A stretch of 64,000 nucleotides of DNA from Brachypodium distachyon (Eukaryota; Streptophyta; Magnoliopsida; Poales; Poaceae). A model generated the notes under the pieces. That model ran no database searches. It worked only from the letters and a program-made list of their open reading frames with translations, and was not told the origin of the DNA. Positions 1 to 10,378 of this stretch are shown here, piece after piece. The DNA lies in the NCBI RefSeq assembly GCF_000005505.3, contig NC_016132.3:18714501-18778500 (forward strand), in the 5' to 3' direction. The translations under genes and the position numbers were made by a program. Numbering within the stretch: position 1 is the stretch's first letter; the number at the start of each line of letters is the position of its first letter.

Positions 1-1822
1 AATATCGAAGCATTTTCAAGCTTCCAATAGAATCTGGCAACTCAGTAATGTCTCGTCGGTTCAAATCGAGCACATGAAGGTACCTTAATTGGAGGAACAG
101 ATCACTGGGGATAGACCCTGTTATCGATTTATATCCACGTAGCAGTAAAAGTGTTCGTGCTCTCTTAAATCCAAGAAAGGGTTCAAGTGAAGTCTGGCTT
201 CTATTGTCACACGAGAATGAGAGGTGCCTAGCACCTCCTGCAGGGCTGCTGGTGTTCGGAGGGTCATCTAGTCTTAGACATTCATTGATTGAGACCGATT
301 GTGCTAGGTCATGCATAGCGTCATGCATCACATATCCACCTTTGTGATGTTGGAAGAAGGATCTGCTTAGTAATTCATCGAAATAGCTGCTTCCAATATC
401 TTCCATTCTTTTCTTCCGTTGAGGCTGGATGAACCCAAGGGCCATCCAGATCTGGACCAACATGCCTTTCTCAAACACATAATCTTTGTGGAATACTGAG
501 CAAAACGCAAAACATCTCTTCAGTATTGCAGGTAAATGATTGTAACTGAGTCTCAGGGCTGGTAATATATTGTTCTTATCCGTTGGCAGTTCCCATATTT
601 CACTCCTTGATACATTTCTCCAATCTTCCTCTGTATCCTGGGAACATAGTAAGCTGCCTATTGCCTTTGCTGCCAGTGGCAGGCCTTTCAATTTCTTCAC
701 AATTTCCATGCCTATTATTTCCAAATTTGGGTGTGCACTGGAGTTACCATCTATAAAGGCATAGCTCCTGAACAAATACCAGCAGTCACTGTCAGATAAC
801 TGATTTAGATAGTATGGAGTCATACCGCCCATTAGTTTCCCCACATTTTTGTTCCTTGTGGTTACTATGATCCTGCTCCCCTTTGCCCCAGTAAGTAGAG
901 CACGTCGATATGTATCCCACTTTTCAGGGTCCTCATTCCATACATCATCAAGTACTAGAAGAAACCTTTTACCTTTCAGCTTATTTGAGAGGTCTTCTTG
1001 AAGCAAGTTCATATTGGTTGTGACCGATGAAAACCCACTGGTGACTGATTCAAACCCACTGGCAACTGATTCAATTGTTTCCTTGGTAAGCTTCATCTCA
1101 TCAAAATTTTCAGAAACACACAGCCAAACCCTTAACTGGAAATGCTCCTTTATTCTTGCATCATTGTAGACAAGCTGTGTTAGAGTCGTCTTCCCTAGGC
1201 CCCCCATACCAACTATGGGAAGAATAGAAAGCTTGGCATGGTTGGAGTTTTCTTGATCGAGCAACATCTTCACAATGATCTCTTTGTCTTCTTCTCTTCC
1301 GAACACGCTTGAGTCATCGATTATTGAACTGGTCCCTGGCCTCTCTTTTATCCCTTTCCTGTCCATCCCACTGGTCATGTTTGGGCCAATAATCTGTCTT
1401 TCTTTGACAAGCCTATCGAGCTTCTCCTCGACCTTCCTGATATCTTGCAATATCTTGTGGTTAAGTAAACAACTGTTGAACCAAAAGCAGCATGCACAGC
1501 TCCTAACCTTCTTCAAGTGGTTGTAGTTGGATGGGCCTTCTAGTCTGGATCGGAGGGCCTCAGCTGCATAATCATCAAGCAAGTCGTCCATCTCGTATGC
1601 GACATCCTTGAGCTTGGCAAGCCAGCTTCGTGCCGCCTTATCCTTCAGTTGTCTCTCCTCAGCATCTTCAACATGAGCTTGAATGATCGACAGACTGCTG
1701 GATAGTTTCTCCAGCTCCTCAGCTACATCTTGAGGTAATTTCAACTCACCAAAAGCGGCACCAATCACTTTCTCCAAGAGTGCCTGCATGAAGGCAGACA
1801 GAAGAGCTTCTCCGATCGGCAT
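1..1822 (-). CDS. CC-NB-ARC-LRR disease resistance protein (RGA-like), 5' part, runs off left edge
   Basis: An uninterrupted minus-strand frame runs from an ATG at 1822-1820 to the window edge (about 607 codons). It reads as a CNL immune receptor, a cytosolic ATPase switch that senses pathogen effectors. Residues 1-150 form a coiled-coil/Rx-N type N-terminus containing YEMDDLLDD. The P-loop GMGGLGKTT lies near residue 205-213 (Lys at 1192-1190), RNBS-A LRVWLCVSENF near 240, kinase-2 FLLVLDDVW near 290, RNBS-B GSRIIVTTRN near 317, GLPLA near 380 and the MHD motif (VMHDAMHDLA) near 500. LRR-type sequence (LRYLHVLDLNRRDITELPDSIG) starts near 575. Family members usually have 1000-1400 residues, so most of the LRR lies outside the window. 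No stop or frameshift is visible, so the visible part looks functional. RNBS-A carries a small 7-residue tandem duplication. The 5' end and flank are duplicated downstream at 3858-4950. The specific resistance function is unknown. Confidence 0.93.
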   Translation of the reverse strand, partial: MPIGEALLSAFMQALLEKVIGAAFGELKLPQDVAEELEKLSSSLSIIQAHVEDAEERQLKDKAARSWLAKLKDVAYEMDDLLDDYAAEALRSRLEGPSNYNHLKKVRSCACCFWFNSCLLNHKILQDIRKVEEKLDRLVKERQIIGPNMTSGMDRKGIKERPGTSSIIDDSSVFGREEDKEIIVKMLLDQENSNHAKLSILPIVGMGGLGKTTLTQLVYNDARIKEHFQLRVWLCVSENFDEMKLTKETIESVASGFESVTSGFSSVTTNMNLLQEDLSNKLKGKRFLLVLDDVWNEDPEKWDTYRRALLTGAKGSRIIVTTRNKNVGKLMGGMTPYYLNQLSDSDCWYLFRSYAFIDGNSSAHPNLEIIGMEIVKKLKGLPLAAKAIGSLLCSQDTEEDWRNVSRSEIWELPTDKNNILPALRLSYNHLPAILKRCFAFCSVFHKDYVFEKGMLVQIWMALGFIQPQRKKRMEDIGSSYFDELLSRSFFQHHKGGYVMHDAMHDLAQSVSINECLRLDDPPNTSSPAGGARHLSFSCDNRSQTSLEPFLGFKRARTLLLLRGYKSITGSIPSDLFLQLRYLHVLDLNRRDITELPDSIGSLKMLRY

Positions 1823-3060
1823 GGTTTGGTTGTTTACAGTCTCCGCCAGATGCAAATTGGAAGTCTGGAACAACAAGTTAGGAGGTTTGGGGGGTACACT
1901 TCATCATTTCTCTTGCCATTGACTCCGAAGTCCTCGCCACCAGTTGAAGCTCACGATATAATTTTCAGAAGAAGTCACTATTTTTTCCATGGACCTGTTG
2001 CATTAAAGCACTTGGCCCCCTCCTTTCAGTTTCCAGAATAAGTTTCATCCGAATGTTTCTGCAAACGTGGTACTTAATTCCATCACATCGTCAAGGCACA
2101 ACTTGCTTTATAATTAAAAATATCTCCTCGATTTGTCACATTCTGTAACTTGAGTTTTTTATTTTTCACATTGATTTTTATTCACTGAAGCATGAAAACT
2201 ATTTCATGTCTTATGCATGCAAGCTAACAGATGAAGAAGTTGTCTATTCCTCACCGTTAAGTACCAAGTTTTGCTTCCCTATTCATCTAAAAAAAGGTTT
2301 TCCTCCCTATTAAATGAACTAAGTTAAGGAATCCCATGCCAGCAACTTCCTGGAAAGACCAACGAAGGGAACATATACTTCAGAAGGAAAAGAGACACAC
2401 GGCTGGTTGTTGTGTGTAATACTGTTCGTAGCACGTTCTTTTCTGCTCTTGTCATCATTAGTCAACATTGTCTGGCCGGTTGGATGGAAAATTTGCAAGA
2501 TAATGATGACTGCTTGAACTTAATATGAGTTTTTAGGGGGAGCTGAGACCAAGTCATCAGGTGTACACAGGTGCTAGTCCACTTCTTTAACACGTGTAAT
2601 GGTTGGAGGTATGTGCCTTATTGAGCTTTTCTTTTAAACTATGTCCATGTGTTAAGCCAACTTGTTATTTTCTTTGTTATTTCGCTTCCACAACGGTGGA
2701 GGAAAAGCGTCAGTTGCTGCTAGAGTGATAAGTTTACGTCCAGTTGTTCATTTTCTTTCACAAAAAAAGCTGTTCTCTCCAAAAAAAAACTAAAAACCAA
2801 AAAAGAAGATTGTCAAATGAATTACATGCAGTTTACAATTTGGGTTCGAATGTGTGCCTTCTCTTTTTGTCTTCTCAAGCACTATATAACGGTGCATTCT
2901 TAATTTTTTTTACAGTACGGTGCATTCTTATGTTATTTATGAATTTTGTGCATTTACACGCCGTTTGGCTTATGCAATACTGACCTGGCCACTGGCCAAA
3001 CAGAGTGTATTGGCGAAATCACTCTTTAATGGAGCTCCGTGCTGGCGGTTAATCTGACAC
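1823..3060. other. 5' flank of the NLR gene, copy 1 of the duplicated spacer
   Basis: AT-rich non-coding DNA upstream of the NLR. No convincing exon is visible. It is similar to 3915-4950 through most of its length (shared landmarks: the tract just upstream of the start codon, the stretch around 2340-2600, and the TTTTACGTCCA / TTCATT...TTTCACAAAA stretch near 2730-2770). It presumably contains the NLR promoter and leader. I could not pick a TATA box or transcription start with confidence. Confidence 0.6.
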
Positions 3061-3670
3061 GTGTCCTGTGCGGCCCCACCTCCGGTTTCTCCTCTCTTTC
3101 GTTTATCTCTTTCCCTCTCGTGTGATTCTCTCCCTCTCCCAATTCTGTCACGGACTCTCTCTCTCGATCTCATCTCTCTCTCTATATATCTCCCTCTGTC
3201 GAGCAGTAGCCAGCGGAGACGTCGCTGGCTGCGTTGTCAACGGTGGACCGAGATGCCACTGAGCTGGAGCCGGCAAGGATGCGGCGGGCGGCGTTGTCAG
3301 AGGCAAGGGCGAGCCCTGGCCGGGGCCAGCGACATCGGCGAGCTGCGGAGGCGACGGTGAAGGGGAGACAAGGACGAGTGGAGATCGAGCTGGAGCGGTG
3401 GCTGGTCACGACGGCGACAGTGGAGGTGAGAAGGTGATGAGTCGCTGAGGTAAGTCTGATGTGCCAACTTAGGGTTTTGGGCAGTACCCAGGCTTAAAAG
3501 GATGGCTGGGGCGGGGCAGCGTGACGGCGCCCACTGCGTGTGGTGGGAAACCACCGGTTGGGTCAAGTGTTGGCTGCCGGGTCGCATGGCGGCGACGGCT
3601 CTCCTCTCCTTCCTGCGCCCTCGAGTTCACACTGGTTGGAATCGACCGCGCCAAGTGCTGTCCGCCAACT
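3061..3670. other. CT-rich then GC-rich segment, no supported gene
   Basis: A CT-repeat tract (about 3090-3200) is followed by a GC-rich stretch to about 3660. Short overlapping open frames occur on both strands, but none has a recognisable domain or a consistent exon structure. The segment interrupts the spacer relative to the copy at 9592-9700, so it may be an insertion. No clean target duplication was found. Confidence 0.4.
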
Positions 3671-3717
3671 AGGTGTCCCCGTTAATGGGTGGTATAAAAC
3701 ATAAAGATGGAAAAGGT

Positions 3718-3857
3718 TTTTTATAATTTATATTACATGCATTGTATAATGCTACAGTACAACAATTATACAATTTGTGTCCATCAGTACATGTACAACA
3801 CTATACTACAACAACTATACAATTTGTGTACACAAGTACATATACAACCCTAAACTA
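3718..3857. repeat. TACAAC/TACATG-rich repeat tract, copy 1
   Basis: Short, irregular iterations of TACAAC, TACATG and TATACAATTTG follow the landmark TTCATAATTTATAT-like sequence. Equivalent tracts recur at 7127-7262, 9711-9852 and 26925-27062, each in the same context, so this marks the end of the duplicated spacer block. Confidence 0.7.
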
Positions 3858-3914
3858 CACTTTCTCAAAGAGTGCCTGCATAAAGACAGACAGAACAGCT
3901 TCTCCGATCGGCAT
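3858..3914 (-). pseudogene. NLR 5'-end remnant (first 19 codons)
   Basis: Reading minus from the ATG at 3914-3912 gives MPIGEAVLSVFMQALFEKV, matching codons 1-19 of the NLR at 1822 with a few substitutions. The match stops abruptly at 3858, where TACAAC-type repeat begins. The sequence on the other side (3915 to about 4950) matches the NLR 5' flank. This is a duplication breakpoint inside the coiled-coil coding region. It cannot encode a receptor. Confidence 0.85.
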
Positions 3915-4960
3915 AGTTTTGGTTGTAGAGTATCCTAGAGATGCAAACTGGAAGTCTGGAACCACAAGTTAAGAGGTTTAGGGGCACACTTCACTATTTC
4001 TCTGCCATTGACTCTAAAGTCTTCGTTGTTGCTACCAGTAAAAGCTGACCATATATTTTTCAGGAGCAGTCCTTTTTTCCTGAACTGTTGAATTAAAGCA
4101 TGTAGCCCCACCTTGCAGTTTCCAAAACAATTATCATTCAAATTGTGGCTTGTGCAAAACTGATAGTCAATTCGATCACAGCATCTAGGCATAACTTTAT
4201 CGTTTATATTAAGTAATATCTAATCATGCGTCTATTTCTGTAACCTATGTTGTTTGATTTTTCACTTTGATTTTGTTGACCGAAGCATGCCAATTTATTT
4301 CATGTCCTATGCAGACAAGCTAACAGGGGGAACATGTTGTTCATTCCTTGGCGTTACATATACATTTTTTCAGAAGGAACCCGAGCCCGGTAATTTCCTG
4401 GAAGATTGATGAAGGGAACATGTTAGACTTCAGATGGAAAATCGGGACACACGGTTGGTTTTGTCTGTGACAATGTGTGGCACGTCCTTTTCTTTCATTG
4501 TCATTAGTCAACAATATCTGGCCGGTTGCATACAAATTTTGGAAGACAGGAACCAAGGATGACTGCATTAACTTCATATTATTTTTGAAGGGAAGCTCAT
4601 ACTAAGTTATCAGGTGCACACATGTCCCAGGTCAGTTCCTTTAACGCATGTAATCCCATACCTTATTGAGCTTTTCTTAAATACCAAATCTCAAAAACTA
4701 TGTCCACGTCAATTTCTGCTAGTTTTACGTCCAATTATTCATTCTTCTTTCACAAAACTGTTCCCTTTAAACTTCAAAATACACATGTTACTGGGCAAAA
4801 CAGAAAAGTGTAAAGTGAGCTACATGCTGTGATGCAGTTTACAGTCCGAGTTGGAACATGTTGAAAGTTTAGGATACTAGTTTGAATCCGTTGCCTTCTT
4901 TTGTATTCTCAAGTATATTGGAATTTTCGAATTTTGTATGTTAACTATCAGTTCTGTAGC
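3915..4960. repeat. Duplicated NLR 5' flank, copy 2
   Basis: This segment is collinear with 1823 to about 2850. Near the start codon both contain AGATGCAAA.TGGAAGTCTGGAA, and further on TGTAACTTGAG/TGTAACCTATG, CTAACAG.TG and AACATTGTCTGGCCGGTTG/AACAATATCTGGCCGGTTG. The 3' part (from about 4543) recurs again at 9203-9600. Divergence with small indels suggests an old segmental duplication. There is no independent gene. Confidence 0.8.
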
Positions 4961-5480
4961 GTTGTCCTCTCTAGGGTGACTACGGTTTATCCCGAGCGCC
5001 GGCACCCTCCACCCTACCCCTCGCCGCCACTGGAGAAGGCAGCCGGCTCCTGCCTGTCGACTAGGATGGTGGCGACGGGGCTGCTGCGCCTTGCCTATTC
5101 CATGCCTTGTGACCTTCCGTGACTCCTCCCCTCCATAGCCCTTCTTCGGCAGCGGTGACCCGGTGACGCCAGATCCGGGCCGCCTCGCAACACAACACAA
5201 TCTGAAAAATACTTGTGTTATATTCTCATCTTCATGACAAAAACTGTACTTTGACCTACCCATCCAATTCCGCTTTAATACGTTGTTGTTAGTTAAAGTG
5301 ACGGCTCATCACAGGAACCAAAGAAATTTTTAATCTTTAAAGGAACCTTTAATTCCGATAACTCCTTGTGAGAAATCGGTATGTCAGGATGAATCAAGGT
5401 CCGGTACATTGATTTGACCTAAAACAGACCATAGGGTGAAGATTTCTTTGAAACTTGACTCCCCAGCACATAGGTTCATA
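4961..5480. other. Non-coding, partly GC-rich interval
   Basis: A short GC-rich stretch (4980-5190) with small open frames on both strands is followed by AT-rich DNA up to the Helitron insertion point. No domain, exon or repeat with clear ends is recognised. Confidence 0.35.
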
Positions 5481-6847
5481 CTAGTGGAAATGCCCGTGCG
5501 CTGCCACGGCCCAAACACAAGGTGGTCGTCACTTGTATACACTATCTAAGGATTCTAATCTTCTCGGCCCAAAGCATATAAATCTAACACACTAAAAATC
5601 TGAAGGATGTGAGTACATGTATATAAATACACAAGGTGTGGCCTCATACAACAGATGCAAAAGATACTTATTGATTGGGAAATCGAATCAGGTTGGGCTG
5701 ACTCAGATTGGCCAAACCTCTTCCTACTATTCCTCCTCTTATGGTTTATTATATTCTAATTGTAATCTTCTTTTCCTCTTTGTCTTCCCTGACCATGAAC
5801 TAATTGCAAGAACTAAATGAAATAAGATCAGAAACATGAACATTTGGAAGAAAGATCTGAACCATGAACGGAAAGTAACAAGATCTGTCATAGAAAAATG
5901 CAAGAACAAATATCTGGAAAGAACAAACAACCAAAACAGAATCTCAGAAAAAAGGAAAAAAAATCTCCATCGCCCTATGTCCTAATAGAGGCTGAGTTCA
6001 TTGATTTGTTGAATCAAGGAATGAATCTGAATGAGGAGCTCACGAGAGGTGAAGCACAAGGCAGTGGATCGTTCTGTCCTCACTGACCCCACATCTCCTT
6101 GTCTCTACCTGGATCTCGCCGGACTGTGCCTCGTTAGCTGCGATGCTTCGCCTTTAGAGACAGGGCAACTGGGGCACGCCGTGGTCGGGGCAGAGGGAAT
6201 GGGACATGGTCATGGAAGAGGGGCAACGCTCCGATTCTGCCAATCTCGCCACGGTGCACGCAGCCAACGCAAAGAAGGCCAAGGCCATGTGCGGCTGCAG
6301 CGAGCTCGCGAGGCCGTCGCCGCTTCATGCGGCGCCTCTTCTGCTGTTGCTGCCTCAGCGGCCATGGTTGACTTTCGCGTGCGTGAGCGACTTCAGAGAC
6401 ACGTCGCCTCTCTCATCTCCACGGCTTGTCCACCTCATCTTCCCCGATGGACTGACCCATCGACTCTCTCTCAGACCGTTTATTATCCATGGCGGCGGCA
6501 GCGGGTCCTGTCTCCATGACGGCGTGCGCAGGGGAGGAGCACGGCGGCGACGGGCCGTCCATAGATCTTTGCCGGTGGAGACGGCACTCGCAGAGGAGGA
6601 GGGCGGCTGCAGTGTGCAGAACGAAACGCTAGGCTTGCGGCGGAGGGAGGAGAAGCAGCGGTCGGAGGAGGCGGCGAGTGCCGGTCAGGAAGACAAGAGA
6701 GAGGTTTTTTTACACGAAGGGAGGGGGGTTCGCATCGGGACGTACAGGAGGGGGCGCGGTGGCATACTCATGTAAATTTAATGAAGTTGACGTACGTCGC
6801 CCGCGGCAATCACCACCAACTCCAATTTAATATATAATAGTAATAGA
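5481..6847 (-). mobile_element. Non-autonomous Helitron with GC-rich captured interior
   Basis: On the minus strand the element begins with TCTATTACTATTATATATTA at 6847 and ends with CTAG at 5484-5481. A short hairpin (CCGTG, loop GCAGCG, CACGG) sits about ten bases before the CTAG. Both neighbours fit the A|T target rule: T precedes on the + side at 6848 (A on minus) and A follows at 5480 (T on minus). TC start, CTRR end, subterminal hairpin, A-T insertion and absence of a target duplication are the defining Helitron features. It has no Rep/helicase. The GC-rich interior (about 6040-6770) looks like captured host sequence, but I could not name the donor. Confidence 0.8.
6040..6776. other. 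GC-rich interior of the Helitron, possible captured gene fragment
   Basis: Overlapping open frames on both strands (longest 6206-6775 +) have composition unlike the AT-rich Helitron ends. No domain is recognisable. Transduplicated exon fragments are common in grass Helitrons, so capture is inferred, not shown. Confidence 0.35.
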
Positions 6848-7044
6848 TTAATAGGAGTTCGGTATAGGCTACCAATTTTTGGTTCAACAAGGCTTCCCTT
6901 GTAGGACACATTCGACACGAAGGAATCGAGAAACCGTGCAAAGTAACATGCTTGTTTTTAATATATTTTTCTTAGCATTTGGCTTCCGACTATTGTGTTT
7001 GGATCCCTCCTGTTGTAAACTCGGACTCATAGGTGTTCCGAAAT

Positions 7045-7450
7045 TTCGGGCTCATTTACACACCTTTCGGCTATGCGACCCAGCCAACACGAAAGATGAA
7101 CAAAAAACTATTTTTTCATAATTTATATGATCATCTTTAAGTTATATTTTACATGCATTACACTACACTACAGTACAACTTTAGCTATAAAATTTGTACA
7201 CCACTACATGTACAATACTACTATACACTACTATACATGTACAACAATTATATTGTACACCGGCTGTACAAAGATGCCCCCGTCTCTATGGGGGGCAAGG
7301 AAAGAGGCTAACGCCCAGCTTATAAATTGGTGTATCCTGTATTACCTTTACCGATGTGGTACAAAAGTTTTAACCATGGGTATACGTGTCTACATACGCG
7401 TACGGTACCGAGCACCTTTTATTTATCGGAAAATAAAGAGGCAGCGCTGT
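7045..7450. repeat. Duplicated spacer block, copy 2 (with TACAAC tract)
   Basis: Nearly collinear with 9592-10045 and, more diverged, with 26860-27300. Shared landmarks are TTTACACACCTTTCGGCTATG, the TACAAC tract, GTACACCGGCTGTACAAA, a short palindrome CCCCCGTCTCTATGGGGGGC and CAGCTTATAAATTGG. It is non-coding. TATAAA inside the last landmark is shared by all copies, but I do not call it a promoter. Confidence 0.75.
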
Positions 7451-7785
7451 GGCTCATGGGCCGCTCGCCCAGCCGGCCCGGCTTAAGCGTGGCCGCCGCG
7501 GCCGAAAACGGATTCCGCTCCATACTCCATTGCCGCCGCGGCCGGTGCCACGCTTGATCGGTGGTTTGTGCAGGCTGTACGACGCACGAGGTACTCTTTC
7601 TCTCCTTAGCTTCCTCCGCCTCTGCACTTCTGCAGTACATCATCTGAAGGTTCCTCAGTCCGGTGATTGTTTTTTTTTTCTTGTTTTCTTTTTGTGCCGA
7701 AACTTCAGTTCGCACAATCCCGAGAGAACTCAGATAGCGCAGCCAAGAGAAAGTCATCAGCTTGTGAGCCAGAAAACACTTTAGG
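7451..7785 (-). pseudogene. TGA bZIP gene 3'-end remnant, copy B
   Basis: 7451-7700 matches the DNA just downstream of the TGA gene (27290-27520: GATCGGT.GTTTGTGCAG and flanking GC-rich stretch). 7707-7785 matches the TGA last exon and the end of intron 6 (27731-27905), including CAGTTC...GAGAGA.CTCAGA and CATCAGC.TG..AGAAAACAC. Most of the last exon is deleted, so no TGA peptide survives. A MITE follows at 7786. Confidence 0.7.
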
Positions 7786-7870
7786 CCTTGTTACGAACTA
7801 GTGTTTTTTTTAGTGTTTTTTAAATATTATTCACTCCAAATTAGAAAACATTGGCAGAAAAGCACGTTCG
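7786..7870. mobile_element. MITE 5' end inside TGA remnant B
   Basis: GGCCTTGTT...AGTGTTTTTTTTAGTGTTTTT matches the MITE at 13931-14199 at the same position relative to the TGA remnant. Its other half reappears near 9110-9180, so a later insertion or rearrangement splits it. Confidence 0.5.
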
Positions 7871-9105
7871 ATGCTACGCACCAACAAGAACGTCCATTCA
7901 AATTTTACCAAAACTGCACATTTCTTTGATCCAGTACAACTTACGAATGAAAATTCAGTGGGACTGAAATTTGAGACATATTGATACCTTAGAAACTTTT
8001 AAGCAATTCATAGTTAGCTATGAACACACCAGCGACAGGCAGGTTCGAGCTGTACATCGGCAAGTGTAGTTTATCCACAAAATTAAATAAGATATTTGTT
8101 AAGACATACGTCCGGTACACACCCCATTAGCATTAAACCCATGCATGTTACCAACTTCCTCGTCCAAAAAACTACAGAATGTCTACGCATGGCAAGATAA
8201 AATGATGTTGCTTCAGTTAAACTCAACACACCAAACAAAGATCATCTAGTCTAAGCTTCTTTCGAGTCAACTGATATGGGGATTTATGCACAACAGAGAG
8301 CCCGTAACTTCTTGTTCTATAGCTTCTTGTTATTTCTTAATTCTGAACTTCAGCAATTAACAAAGACAGAAAGGTGCGAGCAGAATGGCTGGCGCACCGC
8401 CTCGATTCCGCATGGAAGGTCGAGAAGTACCGCTGCCACCTACTGGACCTTCCCACGTGCTTCCAAGTGCCCAGCGCCCACCTAGACGTCGCACCTGCGA
8501 GCGCCCGTGCCGCTAGCTGCTGGCAGCGGCGTGCGACAGGCGACGACGCGGCGACTCGTGGGCGCACGACGGGCAGCAACGGAATTGGCAGCGGGCGGTG
8601 AGGATTTGACGTCGGGGCTCTGGGCTAGACAAGGAGGTTGCGGAGGGGAGAGGAGACGTCGGAGGGGAGCGAGGCAGGGGAAGGGTCTTTCTCCTCCTCC
8701 TGCTGAGGCCTTCGATGCACGGCGATGAGAGAGGGTGGCCGCGCCGGGGGAGGGCTACAGCTCCGCCGGTGGGTGGGAAGTGTTGCAGCACCAGCGGTGG
8801 AGACAGGAACAACGCGGATCCAAGGAGAGTGCAGATAGATCGGGTGAGGCCGTGAGGAGCGTTTTTTTCGGGGAGTTCGTATTGGACTTGGAGAGGAGAA
8901 GGCAGATCCGTAGAGAGGGCCGAGGGATTTGGGGCGAGCGAGGCGACCTACGGGCAACGCCCGCGGTCCTCACCACTAACTCCAATTTAATAGATACTTT
9001 TTTTTCGGATAAAAGGGTATTATATTAAGATATTAAAGCATTACAATCTTGGAGAACCAAATCCGTCACATGCCACGGACAACCAACTCCAATTTAATAG
9101 ATACT
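7871..9105. other. Insertion-like segment splitting the MITE; GC-rich core, no supported gene
   Basis: The AT-rich left part (7871-8365) and GC-rich core (8370-8960) lie between the two halves of MITE copy B. The right end (CCGCGG...CACTAACTCCAATTTAATAGA) resembles the right end of the Helitron at 6800-6847, so this could be a second, rearranged Helitron. I found no hairpin/CTAG terminus on its left side. Open frames in the core overlap on both strands and show no domain. Confidence 0.4.
8978..9105 (-). mobile_element. Short retroposed tail (86 bp) with 21-bp target duplication
   Basis: The 21-base direct repeat AACTCCAATTTAATAGATAC(T) occurs at 8978-8998 and 9085-9105 and encloses 8999-9084. 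The insert begins with a T-run followed by CGGATAAAAGGG; on the minus strand it therefore ends in poly(A). The related empty sequence at 6818-6835 has only one copy of the motif. This is the signature of target-primed reverse transcription of a 5'-truncated retroelement tail. Confidence 0.75.
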
Positions 9106-9189
9106 AATAGGCTAGAGACCCCAATGATTGTTTGATAGGAAGGTAATGGAGGGGAATATCCCTAGTTTTCCTCACAAGACATTTCACTT

Positions 9190-9700
9190 TTTTCTGGGGA
9201 AGACAGCAACCAAGGATGACTGCATTAACTTTATATTATTTTTGTGAAGGAAAGGTCATACTAAGTTCCAGGTCAGTTCCTTTAACGCGTGTAATCCCAT
9301 ACCTTATTGAGCTTTTCTTAAATACCAAATCTCAAAAACTATGTCCATGTTAATTTCTGCTAGTTTTACGTCCAAATATTCATTCTTCTTTCACAAAACT
9401 GTTCCCTTTAAACTTCAAAATACACGTGTTACTGGGCAAAAAGAAAAGTGTCAAGTGAGCTACATGCTGTGATGCAGTTTGCAGTCTGAGTTGGAACATG
9501 TCGAATGTTTAGGATACGAGTTTGAATCCGTTGCCTTTTGTTCTCAAGAATATTGGAATTTTCGAATTTTGTATGTTAACTACCCGTTCTGTGCATTTAC
9601 ACACCTTTCGGCTATGCAGTACCGACCCAGCCACTGGCCAAAGAGAGTAGTTAGTTATTAGTGGTAAAAAACACGAAAGATGAAAAACTATTTGTTCATA
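9190..9700. repeat. Duplicated NLR 5' flank, copy 3 (partial)
   Basis: From GAAGACAGCAACCAAGGATG onward this matches 4543-4930 closely (for example AATCCCATACCTTATTGAGC and TTTCTGCTAGTTTTACGTCC) and continues into the spacer block. The NLR start remnant is not present in this copy. Confidence 0.8.
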
Positions 9701-10350
9701 ATTTATATGTACACCTTTAAGTTATATTTTACATGCATTGTACAGCAACTACAGTACAACATTAGCTATACAATTTGTACATCACTACATGTACAACACT
9801 ACTATACAGTTTGTCTACTGATATACATGTACAACAATTATATTGTACACCGGCTGTACAAACATGCCCCCGTCTCTATGGGGGGCAAGGAGAGAGGCTA
9901 ATGCCCAGCTTATAAATTGGTGTATCATATATTACCCTTACCGATGTGGTACAAAAGTTTTAACCATGGGTATACGTATCTACATACGTGTACGGTACCG
10001 AGCACCTTTTATTTCTTATCGGAAAATAGAGAGGCAGCGCCGTGGCTCATGGGCCGCTCACCCAGCCGGCCCAGCTTAAGCGTGGCCGCCGCGGCCGAAA
10101 ACGGATTCCGTTCCATACTCCATAGCCGCCGCGGCCGCTGCCACGCTTGATCGGTGTTTTGTGCTGTCTCCGCCTAGAGCTAGAGGCACAAGAGGTCGTC
10201 CCTTCGTGCCTCGCCGGAGTAGGTCATGGACGACGCACGAGGTACCTCACTCTCTCCTTAGCTTCCTCCGCCCCTGCACTTCTACAGTACATCATCTGAA
10301 GGTTCGTCAGCCCGGTGATTGTTTTTTTCTTGTTTTGTTTTTGCGAAACT
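9592..10350. repeat. Duplicated spacer block, copy 3
   Basis: Matches 7045-7700 with few differences, including the TACAAC tract (9711-9852), the GTACACCGGCTGTACAAA landmark and the GC-rich TGA downstream flank (about 10080-10300). It is interrupted at 10351 by the LINE and resumes at 13846. Confidence 0.8.
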
Positions 10351-10378
10351 AATAACCAACTGTCGATTATGAGTACTA

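Noticed and set aside
6031..6775. 162- and 189-codon frames
   Set aside because: They lie in the GC-rich Helitron interior, in competing frames, with no domain. Treated as possible captured fragments only.
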